A stretch of DNA of 64,000 nucleotides. Origin: Agromyces badenianii (GTDB taxonomy: Bacteria > Actinomycetota > Actinomycetes > Actinomycetales > Microbacteriaceae). The DNA is taken from positions 1,178,001 to 1,242,000 of the forward strand of contig NZ_CP028913.1 of assembly GCF_003070885.1 (NCBI RefSeq), read 5' to 3'. A program made the position numbers and the translations under genes. Below, piece by piece: positions 54,519 to 64,000 of this stretch (within the stretch, counting starts at the first letter, position 1; each line of letters opens with the position of its first letter). The notes under the pieces were generated by a model, which was not told where the DNA came from, did not search any database, and saw only the letters and a program-made list of their open reading frames with translations.

Positions 54519-57044
54519 ATGCGAGTGCCACTGAGTTGGCTCGCCGAGTACGTCGAACTCGTGCCGGGCACGACGCCCGAAGACGTGCACGCCGCCCTCG
54601 TCAAGGTCGGCCTCGAAGAGGAGGACGTGCACACGTTCGACCTCGAGGGCCCGATCGTCGTCGGCGAGGTGCTCGACTTCGTCGAGGAGGCGCAGTCCAA
54701 CGGCAAGACCATCCGCTGGTGCCAGGTGCGCGTCGCCCCCGACGGCGAGACGGCGGCTGACGGCGGCCCCGCCGTGCACGGCGTCGTCTGCGGTGCCCGC
54801 AACTTCTTCGTCGGCGACAAGGTCGTCGTGACGCTGCCCGGTGCGGTGCTGCCCGGCCCGTTCCCGATCGCCGCGCGCAAGACCTACGGGCACGTCTCCG
54901 ACGGCATGATCGCCTCGGCGCGCGAGCTCGGCCTCGGCGAGGACCACGACGGCATCCTGCGCCTCTCGACCCTCGGCATCGACGCGCCCGTCGGCACCGA
55001 CGCGATCGCGCTGCTCGGCCTCGACGACGCCGCGATCGAGATCAACGTCACGCCCGACCGCGGCTACGCGTTCTCGATCCGCGGGGTCGCGCGCGAGTAC
55101 GCGCACGCGACCGGGGCCCGGTTCCGCGACCCCGTCGAGCAGGCGGTGCCGGTGGATGTCTCGCCCGACGCCTTCTCGGTCGTCATCGACGATGTCGCGC
55201 CGATCCGCGGCAGGCTCGGCTCCTCGGTCTTCGCGACGCGCATCGTGCGCGGCGTCGACCCGACCCGCCCGACGCCGGCGTGGATGATCGCTCGGCTGAA
55301 GCTCGCCGGCATCCGCTCGATCTCGGTGCTCGTCGACATCACCAACTACGTCATGCTCGAGCTCGGCCAGCCGATCCACGGCTACGACCTCGACCAGCTG
55401 CGCGGCGGTCTCGTCGTGCGACGCGCGACGCCCGGAGAGAAGTTCACGACGCTCGACGGCAAGGAGCGCACGCTCCACGTCGAAGACCTCGTCGTCACCG
55501 ACGACCGCGGCCCGATCGGCCTCGGCGGCGTCATGGGCGGCGCCGAGACCGAGATGAGCGAGGCGACGCGCAACGTGCTCGTCGAGGCGGCGAACTGGGA
55601 CCCGGTGTCGATCGCCCGCACCGCGCGCCGGCATAAGCTGCCGAGCGAGGCCGCCAAGCGCTACGAGCGCGGCGTCGACCCCGAGATCGCGGCCGCGGCC
55701 GTCTCGCGCGTCGCGCAGCTCATGGTCGACCTCGCCGGCGGCACGGCCGACGACGGCGGCTCGCTGATCCAGACCACTCCGGATCGGCAGGCGATCCTCC
55801 TCCCGCACGGCTTCGTCTCGGCGATCATCGGAGTCGAGTACACCGAGGCCGAGGTGCATGACGCTCTCGCCGAGATCGGCGGCGCCATCACAGCGGTCGA
55901 TGGCGGATTCTCGGTCGTGCCGCCCGCGTGGCGCCCCGACCTCACGGGCCGCGAAGAACTCGCGGAGGAGGTCGCCCGACTCATCGGCTACGACCGCATC
56001 CCCTCGGTACTGCCCGTCGCGCCCCCCGGTCGCGGCCTCACCCGGTCGCAGCGGCTTCGTCGTCGCACCGCCGACACGCTGGCCGCAGCCGGGTCGACCG
56101 AGGTGCTCTCCTTTCCGTTCGCCTCGGAATCCGAGAACGCCCTGTTCGGCAGCGCCGACGGAGCGCTAGTCGCCTCCGTGCGCATCGCGAACGCGCTCGA
56201 CCAGACGGCGCCGTTCCTGCGTCGTTCCCTCGTGCCCGGACTCATCGGTGCCGCGCGTCGCAACCTCTCGCGCGGACTCACCGACCTCGATCTCTTCGAG
56301 ATCGGCACGGTGTTCCTGCCCGAGCAGGGTCGCAGCTACGGCTCGGCCGAGCTTCCCGTCGGCAACGAGAAGCCCGGCGACGAGGTGCTCGCCGCGCTCG
56401 ACGCCGGCATTCCGCCGCAGCCGCGTCATCTCGGTGCGCTCATCGTCGGCGATGTCGTGGCGAAGCAGCCGGGGCAGTTCGCCGTGCACGCCGGCATCGC
56501 CGACGCGCTCGACGTGGTGCGCCAGGTCGAGCTCGCGACGGGCGCCCGCATCGAGGCCGTGCAGGGCTCGCACCAGGCGATGCATCCCGGCCGCACCGCG
56601 GAGCTCCGAGTTTCGGGCACTGTCGTCGGATTCGCCGGCGAGCTGTTGCCGACGATCGCCGCCGACGCAGACCTGCCGCGCGTCGTGGCGCTCGTCGAGC
56701 TCGACCTCGATGCCGTCATCGCCCTGACCGAGCCCGCCGTCGAGGCGCACGCCATCGGCACGCTGCCCGCGGCGACGCAGGACCTCTCGCTCATCGTTCC
56801 CGTCGACGCGGCCGCCGCCGAGGTCGCGGCCGCGATCCGCGAGGGGGCCGGCGAGCTGCTCGAGCACCTCGCGGTCGTCGACGACTATCGCGGCCAGGGC
56901 GTGCCGGCCGGCGCGAAGAGCCTCACGTTCGCGCTGAGGTTCCGCGCCGCCGACCGCACGCTGACGGCCGCCGAGGCGAGCGAGGCGAAGCTCGCCGGTG
57001 CGGCGCTCGCGCACGAGCGCGTCGGGGCGACCATTCGCGAATGA
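54519..57044 (+). CDS. pheT: Phenylalanine--tRNA ligase beta subunit
   Basis: This 841-residue subunit has, in order, the N-terminal tRNA-binding EMAP-like domain (about 40-165), B3/B4 editing domain (YVMLELGQPIHGYDLDQL), B5 domain (about 410-480), the core class II-like domain, and the C-terminal anticodon-binding ferredoxin fold (about 745-840). It edits Tyr-tRNAPhe. ATG is 3 bp after pheS, so translation is coupled. Length is normal. Confidence 0.97.
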   Translation: MRVPLSWLAEYVELVPGTTPEDVHAALVKVGLEEEDVHTFDLEGPIVVGEVLDFVEEAQSNGKTIRWCQVRVAPDGETAADGGPAVHGVVCGARNFFVGDKVVVTLPGAVLPGPFPIAARKTYGHVSDGMIASARELGLGEDHDGILRLSTLGIDAPVGTDAIALLGLDDAAIEINVTPDRGYAFSIRGVAREYAHATGARFRDPVEQAVPVDVSPDAFSVVIDDVAPIRGRLGSSVFATRIVRGVDPTRPTPAWMIARLKLAGIRSISVLVDITNYVMLELGQPIHGYDLDQLRGGLVVRRATPGEKFTTLDGKERTLHVEDLVVTDDRGPIGLGGVMGGAETEMSEATRNVLVEAANWDPVSIARTARRHKLPSEAAKRYERGVDPEIAAAAVSRVAQLMVDLAGGTADDGGSLIQTTPDRQAILLPHGFVSAIIGVEYTEAEVHDALAEIGGAITAVDGGFSVVPPAWRPDLTGREELAEEVARLIGYDRIPSVLPVAPPGRGLTRSQRLRRRTADTLAAAGSTEVLSFPFASESENALFGSADGALVASVRIANALDQTAPFLRRSLVPGLIGAARRNLSRGLTDLDLFEIGTVFLPEQGRSYGSAELPVGNEKPGDEVLAALDAGIPPQPRHLGALIVGDVVAKQPGQFAVHAGIADALDVVRQVELATGARIEAVQGSHQAMHPGRTAELRVSGTVVGFAGELLPTIAADADLPRVVALVELDLDAVIALTEPAVEAHAIGTLPAATQDLSLIVPVDAAAAEVAAAIREGAGELLEHLAVVDDYRGQGVPAGAKSLTFALRFRAADRTLTAAEASEAKLAGAALAHERVGATIRE

Positions 57045-57055
57045 GTGCCGCGCGT

Positions 57056-57085
57056 TTGCACTGTCCGGCGCGCGGCCGGTAAGGT
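57056..57085 (+). promoter_or_regulatory. Promoter upstream of the short Arg-rich frame
   Basis: -35-like TTGCAC (57056-57061) and -10 TAAGGT (57080-57085) are 18 bp apart. The -10 ends 6 nt before an ATG at 57092, the leaderless spacing. Confidence 0.45.
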
Positions 57086-57091
57086 CGCAGC

Positions 57092-57178
57092 ATGTCCACC
57101 GCTCGGTTCGCAGCCCCCGCACGCGTCACGCGTGTCGTCGTGGTGCGCAGCCGACGTCGTGGCGAGCGCCGACTCTAG
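57092..57178 (+). CDS. Possible arginine-rich leader peptide upstream of argC
   Basis: A 28-codon frame (MSTARFAAPARVTRVVVV followed by RSRRRGERRL) with nine Arg codons, three of them consecutive, ends in TAG 82 bp before argC. It begins 6 nt after a -10 box, as leaderless attenuation peptides do. Codons 22-24 (TCGTGGC, 57157-57163) can pair with GCCACGA (57194-57200), so a ribosome stalled at the Arg triplet would alter the RNA fold. Random GC-rich frames are often Arg-rich, so this remains tentative; the VVVV run would also fit a branched-chain leader, but the genes downstream are arg. Confidence 0.4.
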   Translation: MSTARFAAPARVTRVVVVRSRRRGERRL

Positions 57179-57248
57179 GCGACCCCGCATGCGGCCACGA
57201 AGCCGTCAGCAGGTGTCGCCGGAGCCATCCCTCGACCGCTTCGACCTT

Positions 57249-57254
57249 TAAGGT
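57249..57254 (+). promoter_or_regulatory. -10 box (TAAGGT) immediately before argC
   Basis: TAAGGT is followed by 6 nt and the argC ATG at 57261, allowing a leaderless argC mRNA. The overlapping AAGGTGG could instead serve as a ribosome binding site on a longer mRNA started upstream. Confidence 0.5.
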
Positions 57255-57260
57255 GGATTC

Positions 57261-58304
57261 ATGACGTTCTCCGTCGCCGTCTCTGGCGCGTCCGGCTATG
57301 CCGGAGGCGAGATCCTTCGCCTCCTCGCCGACCATCCTCATTTCGACGTGCGCACCGTGACCGCGCACTCCAATGCGGGGCAGCCGCTCATCGCGGTGCA
57401 GCCGCACCTGCGCAGCTACACCCACCTCACATTGAAGGACACGACCGCCGAGAACCTCGCCGGTCACGACATCGTGTTCCTCGCCCTCCCGCACGGGGCA
57501 TCCGGTGCGATCGCCGCCGAGCTCTCCGCCGAGACGCTCGTCATCGACTGCGGTGCCGACCACCGGCTCGAGAGCAAGGCCGACTGGGCGTCGTTCTACG
57601 GCGGCGAGTTCCACGAGGGGTGGACCTACGGCGTGCCCGAGCTGCCTCGCCTGTCGGGCACGCAGCGCGACCGGCTCGCGAAGACGAAGCGCATCGCCGC
57701 ACCGGGCTGCAACGCATCGACGGTGGCGCTGTCGCTCGCGCCGGGCATCCGCGCCGGCGTCATCGAGGCGGCCGACCTCGTCGCCGTGCTCGCGGTCGGG
57801 CCCTCGGGTGCCGGCAAGAGCCTCAAGGCGCACCTGCTCGGGTCCGAGATCCTCGGCTCGGCGAACCCCTACTCGGTCGGCGGGGTGCACCGTCACATCC
57901 CCGAGATCCAGCAGGCGTTGCGCTGGGCCGGCGGGGCGCACCCCACGATCTCGTTCACTCCCGTCATCGTGCCGATGGCCAGGGGCATCCTCGCGACGTC
58001 CACGGCGAGAATCGTGCCGGGCACGGATGCCGCGTCGGTTCGATCGGCGTGGGAAGACGCTTACGCGGGCGAGAGCTTCGTGCAGCTGCTGCCCGAGGGC
58101 CAGTTTCCGCGCACGGCCGACGTGCTCGGTGCGAACACGGCCCTGCTCGGCCTCCAGATCGACGAGAACGCGGGCCGCGTGGTCGTCGTCGCCGCCGTCG
58201 ACAACCTCGTGAAGGGCACCGCGGGTGCCGCCATCCAGTCCGCGAACATCGCGCTCGGCCTCACCGAGTCGACCGGCCTTCCCGTGAACGGAGTCGCCCC
58301 GTGA
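57261..58304 (+). CDS. argC: N-acetyl-gamma-glutamyl-phosphate reductase
   Basis: A 347-residue NADPH-dependent reductase, third step of arginine synthesis. The nucleotide-binding start is [18 protein letters not shown], the catalytic cysteine is C150 in APGCNAST, and [11 protein letters not shown] is conserved. First gene of the arg cluster; its stop overlaps the argJ start (GTGA). Confidence 0.96.
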   Translation: MTFSVAVSGASGYAGGEILRLLADHPHFDVRTVTAHSNAGQPLIAVQPHLRSYTHLTLKDTTAENLAGHDIVFLALPHGASGAIAAELSAETLVIDCGADHRLESKADWASFYGGEFHEGWTYGVPELPRLSGTQRDRLAKTKRIAAPGCNASTVALSLAPGIRAGVIEAADLVAVLAVGPSGAGKSLKAHLLGSEILGSANPYSVGGVHRHIPEIQQALRWAGGAHPTISFTPVIVPMARGILATSTARIVPGTDAASVRSAWEDAYAGESFVQLLPEGQFPRTADVLGANTALLGLQIDENAGRVVVVAAVDNLVKGTAGAAIQSANIALGLTESTGLPVNGVAP

Positions 58305-59452
58305 CCGTCACCCATCCGCAGGGATTCGAGGCGGCCGGTGTCGCCGCCGGCATCAAGCGCACCGGGGCGCTCGACCTGGCGCTCGTCGTGAACCGCGGCC
58401 CGTCGCAGCAGGCGGCGGTCGTGTTCACCGCGAACCGCGCGCAGGCGAACCCGATCATCTGGTCCAAGCAGGTCGCCGCCGATGGCATCGTCTCGGCGAT
58501 CGTGCTCAATTCGGGCGGCGCGAACTGCTTCACCGGCCCAGAGGGCTTCCAGGTCACCCACCGCACGGCGGAGGCCGTGGCCTCCGGGCTCGGGGTCGCG
58601 GCGGGTGACGTGCTCGTGTGCTCGACCGGGCTCATCGGCGACCAGCTCGACGGCGAGATCCTCGAAGAGGGCGTCGTGTCGGCGATCGCCCGGCTCTCCG
58701 CCGACGGCGGCGACGACGCGGCGCGGGCGATCATGACGACCGACACGACGCCGAAGCAGGTCGTCGTCGAGGGCGAGGGGTGGTCGATCGGCGGCATCGC
58801 CAAAGGGGCCGGCATGCTGGCACCCGGGCTCGCGACGATGCTGGTGGTCGTGACGACGGATGCAGCGCTCCCCGCGTCCGACCTCGACTCCGCGCTCCGC
58901 GCCGCGACTCGGGTGACCTTCGACCGGCTCGACTCCGACGGCTGCATGTCGACGAACGACCAGGTGTCGTTGCTCGCGTCCGGGGCATCCGGTGTCACGC
59001 CCGACGTCGCCGAGTTCACCGCTGCGCTCACCGAAGCCTGCCGCAGTCTCGCGCTGCAGCTCCAGGCCGACGCCGAGGGCGCGAGCCACGACATCGCGAT
59101 CGAGGTCGTCGGGGCCGAGACCGAAGACGATGCCGTCGAGGTCGGCCGTTCGGTCGCCCGCAACAACCTCTTCAAGGCGGCGATCTTCGGCAACGACCCG
59201 AACTGGGGCCGGGTGCTCGCGGCGATCGGCACGACGAGCGCACCCTTCGACCCCTACCTCGTCGACGTCTCGATGAACGGCGTGCGCGTCTGCCACGCCG
59301 GGCGGCCCGACGCGCCCCGCGACCAGGTCGATCTCACGCCGCGAGCCACGCACGTGCTCATCGAGCTGCACGCCGGCGAGGCATCCGCCACCATCTTCAC
59401 GAACGATCTCACGCACGAGTACGTGCACGAGAACAGCGCCTACGCGAGTTGA
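58301..59452 (+). CDS. argJ: Bifunctional glutamate N-acetyltransferase/amino-acid acetyltransferase
   Basis: This 383-residue Ntn-type enzyme transfers acetyl from N-acetylornithine to glutamate, closing the acetyl cycle. It cleaves itself at the conserved A178-T179-M180-L181 (LAPGLATML), with T179 becoming the nucleophile of the beta chain. ESVNGAD-type ends are replaced by the family's [14 protein letters not shown]. The GTG start overlaps the argC stop. Confidence 0.96.
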   Translation: MTVTHPQGFEAAGVAAGIKRTGALDLALVVNRGPSQQAAVVFTANRAQANPIIWSKQVAADGIVSAIVLNSGGANCFTGPEGFQVTHRTAEAVASGLGVAAGDVLVCSTGLIGDQLDGEILEEGVVSAIARLSADGGDDAARAIMTTDTTPKQVVVEGEGWSIGGIAKGAGMLAPGLATMLVVVTTDAALPASDLDSALRAATRVTFDRLDSDGCMSTNDQVSLLASGASGVTPDVAEFTAALTEACRSLALQLQADAEGASHDIAIEVVGAETEDDAVEVGRSVARNNLFKAAIFGNDPNWGRVLAAIGTTSAPFDPYLVDVSMNGVRVCHAGRPDAPRDQVDLTPRATHVLIELHAGEASATIFTNDLTHEYVHENSAYAS

Positions 59453-59454
59453 GC

Positions 59455-60357
59455 ATGAGCGACGACACAGAATTCGATGATACGAACGACGCCCCCGCGA
59501 AAGCGCAGGTGCTGATCGATTCGCTGCCGTGGTTGAAGCGATTCCACGGCGAGACGATCGTCGTGAAGTTCGGCGGCAACGCCATGGTGAGCCCCGAACT
59601 GCAGCGGGCCTTCGCCGAAGACATGGTCTACCTGCGCTACGCGGGCATCAAGCCCGTCGTCGTGCACGGCGGCGGGCCGCAGATCTCGGCGATGCTCGAG
59701 CGGCTCGGCATCCCGAGCGAGTTCCGCGGCGGCTACCGCGTCACGACTCCAGAGACCATGGATGTCGTGCGCATGGTGCTCTCGGGGCAGGTGAATCGTG
59801 AGCTCGTCTCGCTGATCAACGAGCACGGCCCGCTCGCCTCTGGTCTCTCGGGCGAAGATGCCGGGCTCTTCACCGGTCGCCGGCGCGGTGCCGTCGTCGA
59901 CGGTGAAGAGGTCGACCTCGGACTCGTCGGCGATGTCGTCGCGGTCGACCCGGCCGCGGTGCTCGCCGAACTCGATGCCGAGCGGATCCCCGTGGTCTCC
60001 TCGATCGCCCCCGACGGCGATGTGACCGGGCAGTCGCTCAACGTGAACGCCGACTCGGCGGCTGCCGCACTCGCGGTGGCGCTCGGCGCGGCGAAGCTCG
60101 TGATCCTCACCGATGTCGCCGGCCTCTACCGAGACTGGCCGAACCGCGATTCGCTCGTGTCGGTCATCGACGTCCCCGAGCTCGTCGAACTCCTGCCGAG
60201 CCTCGAATCGGGCATGATCCCGAAGATGACGGCGTGCCTCGAGGCCGTCGAGAGCGGGGTGGCGAAGGCCGCGATCATCGACGGGCGCATTCCGCACTCG
60301 ATCCTGCTCGAGATCTTCACGCAGTCGGGCATCGGCACGGAGGTGGTGGCGGCATGA
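59455..60357 (+). CDS. argB: Acetylglutamate kinase
   Basis: A 300-residue amino-acid kinase that phosphorylates N-acetylglutamate, usually the arginine-feedback point. VVKFGGNAM is the phosphate-binding start, VVHGGGPQI and [12 protein letters not shown] bind acetylglutamate and ATP, and TDVAGLY is conserved. The N-terminal helix (about 1-25) resembles that of arginine-sensitive hexameric forms. ATG lies 2 bp after argJ; the stop overlaps argD. Confidence 0.96.
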   Translation: MSDDTEFDDTNDAPAKAQVLIDSLPWLKRFHGETIVVKFGGNAMVSPELQRAFAEDMVYLRYAGIKPVVVHGGGPQISAMLERLGIPSEFRGGYRVTTPETMDVVRMVLSGQVNRELVSLINEHGPLASGLSGEDAGLFTGRRRGAVVDGEEVDLGLVGDVVAVDPAAVLAELDAERIPVVSSIAPDGDVTGQSLNVNADSAAAALAVALGAAKLVILTDVAGLYRDWPNRDSLVSVIDVPELVELLPSLESGMIPKMTACLEAVESGVAKAAIIDGRIPHSILLEIFTQSGIGTEVVAA

Positions 60358-61541
60358 GTGACTGGCAGCAGCGCTTCGACGATCGCATCATGCGCTCGAT
60401 CGGCAGGCCCCTCGCAAAGCTCGAGCACGGCACCGGCGCATGGGTGACGGATGCCGCGGGCACGACCTACCTCGATTTCCTCGCCGGCATCGCGGTGAAC
60501 TCGCTCGGGCACGCGCACCCCGCCTTCGTGGAGGCCGTCACGGCCCAGGCCTCGAAGCTCGCGCACGTGTCGAACTACTTCACCACCGAGCCGACGCTCG
60601 AACTCGCCGAACGCATCGTGCGGCTGGCCGGCGCCGGGTCCGACGGGCGTGCCTGGTTCGGCAACTCGGGCGCCGAAGCCAATGAGGCGGCGTTCAAGCT
60701 GGCGCGGCTCAACAACTCGGGCGGCGCGCGTACGCGCATCCTCGCCCTGGTCGACGCCTTCCACGGGCGCACGATGGGTTCGCTCGCCCTGACCGGCAAG
60801 CCGCACATGCGCGCACCGTTCGAGCCGATGGCCGGGGGAGTGGAGCACATCCCGGCGACGATCGAGGCACTCGAGGCATCCATCGACGACGCCGTCGCCG
60901 CGTTGTTCGTCGAACCCATCCAGGGCGAGGCCGGTGTCGTCGAACTGCCTGCGGGGTTCCTCGAGGCGGCGCGCGCGACCACCGAGCGTCATGGCGCGCT
61001 GCTCATCGTCGACGAGATCCAGACGGGCGCCGGCCGCACCGGTGAGTGGTTCGGTTTCCAGCACGCCGGCATAATGCCCGACGCGATCACCGTCGCCAAG
61101 GGCATCGGCGGCGGCATGCCGATCGGCGGGCTCGTCACGTTCGGCCGTGCGTCCGACCTGTTCCAGAAGGGGCAGCACGGCTCGACCTTCGGCGGCAACC
61201 CGCTTGCGACCGCGGTCTCGAACGCGGTGCTCGGCGAGATCGAACGCGCCGGACTCGTCGCCAATGCCGCCGCGCGCGGCCCGCAGATCCGGGAGCGCAT
61301 CGCGGCCATCGGGTCGCCGCTCGTCGGCGGTACGCGCGGCCGCGGCCTGCTCATCGGCGTCGCCCTCACCGAGCCGCTCGCCGGCGAGGTCGTGGCCCAC
61401 TCGATGCGCGAAGGGTTGATCGTGAACGCCGCCAACGACCACACCATCCGCCTCGCGCCGCCGCTCATCATCGGCGATGCCGAGATCGACGAGTTTGCGG
61501 TGCGGTTCGCGCGTGCCCTCGCGGCTGCTCACGCCGACTGA
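60354..61541 (+). CDS. argD: Acetylornithine aminotransferase
   Basis: This 395-residue class III PLP aminotransferase makes N-acetylornithine. Schiff-base K249 lies in [10 protein letters not shown], the ring-nitrogen Asp in [12 protein letters not shown], and [16 protein letters not shown] is conserved. The ATG overlaps the argB stop. It may also serve as succinyl-diaminopimelate aminotransferase, as in other bacteria. Confidence 0.95.
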   Translation: MSDWQQRFDDRIMRSIGRPLAKLEHGTGAWVTDAAGTTYLDFLAGIAVNSLGHAHPAFVEAVTAQASKLAHVSNYFTTEPTLELAERIVRLAGAGSDGRAWFGNSGAEANEAAFKLARLNNSGGARTRILALVDAFHGRTMGSLALTGKPHMRAPFEPMAGGVEHIPATIEALEASIDDAVAALFVEPIQGEAGVVELPAGFLEAARATTERHGALLIVDEIQTGAGRTGEWFGFQHAGIMPDAITVAKGIGGGMPIGGLVTFGRASDLFQKGQHGSTFGGNPLATAVSNAVLGEIERAGLVANAAARGPQIRERIAAIGSPLVGGTRGRGLLIGVALTEPLAGEVVAHSMREGLIVNAANDHTIRLAPPLIIGDAEIDEFAVRFARALAAAHAD

Positions 61542-61550
61542 CCCACGCCT

Positions 61551-61586
61551 TTCACGAACTCACGACTTCACGACTTCACGACTTCA
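61551..61586. repeat. TCACGACT octamer repeats before argF
   Basis: Between argD and argF there are about four tandem or near-tandem copies of TCACGACT (the first imperfect). They fill most of the 66-bp gap ahead of the AGGAAACGG ribosome binding site. Confidence 0.8.
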
Positions 61587-61607
61587 CCAGGAAACGGACG
61601 ACCGCCC

Positions 61608-64000
<2,393 letters not shown>

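Overview
The window is a dense, high-GC (about 70% by eye) bacterial chromosome segment. GC-rich codon use, ATGA/GTGA gene junctions, TANNNT boxes 6-8 nt before start codons (leaderless transcripts), and the actinobacterial gene orders ftsK-pgsA-cinA-clgR-recA-recX-miaB-miaA-dapF-hflX, lexA/LysM, infC-rpmI-rplT-trmH and pheST-argCJBDF-argH all point to Actinomycetota. An Agromyces-like member of the Microbacteriaceae is the best guess; the genus is inference. No rRNA, tRNA, insertion sequence, prophage or CRISPR array was seen.

Layout. 1-2.2 kb: end of dapA, then RNase J. 2.4-6 kb: a MacA/MacB-type efflux set (adaptor, ATPase, FtsX-like permease) and a GNAT acetyltransferase. 6.1-18.7 kb: a DNA-maintenance and tRNA-modification block (ftsK, pgsA, cinA, clgR, DUF3046, recA, recX, miaB, miaA, dapF), then a methyltransferase divergent from hflX. 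19-23.2 kb: metF-metE and an alpha/beta hydrolase. 23.2-24.6 kb: lexA divergent from a small LysM membrane protein, with SOS boxes and promoters for both. 24.6-28.6 kb: hisC-hisB-hisH-priA and an SseB-family gene.

28.7-38.6 kb is the most unusual region. It holds a minus-strand cluster like the mycobacterial isoniazid-inducible iniBAC locus: an IniB-type protein with a long acidic repeat, two dynamin-like GTPases (IniA-like and IniC-like), a large ATPase/LuxR regulator and a membrane-anchored Hsp70-like ATPase with a proline-rich tail. A plausible model is envelope-stress sensing and regulation (Hsp70-like plus regulator) controlling a membrane-remodelling output (GTPase pair plus IniB-like protein). 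38.7-41.8 kb: a secreted TAP-type hydrolase and a PLP-dependent decarboxylase. 41.9-47.2 kb: overlapping lhr helicase and nei glycosylase genes.

47.2-57 kb: DUF1844, the infC-rpmI-rplT operon (infC apparently starts at ATC), an rRNA/tRNA methyltransferase, a gluABCD-type amino-acid ABC transporter and pheST. 57-64 kb: a short leaderless arginine-rich reading frame, then argC-argJ-argB-argD-argF and argH, which runs off the window. argG and argR, often found between argF and argH in other Actinobacteria, are not there.

Regulatory themes: many genes look leaderless; recA and lexA/LysM carry LexA-type operators; perfect GC-rich hairpins without U-tracts mark several transcript ends; and the octamer CGGATGCC/GGCATCCG recurs through both coding and intergenic DNA.
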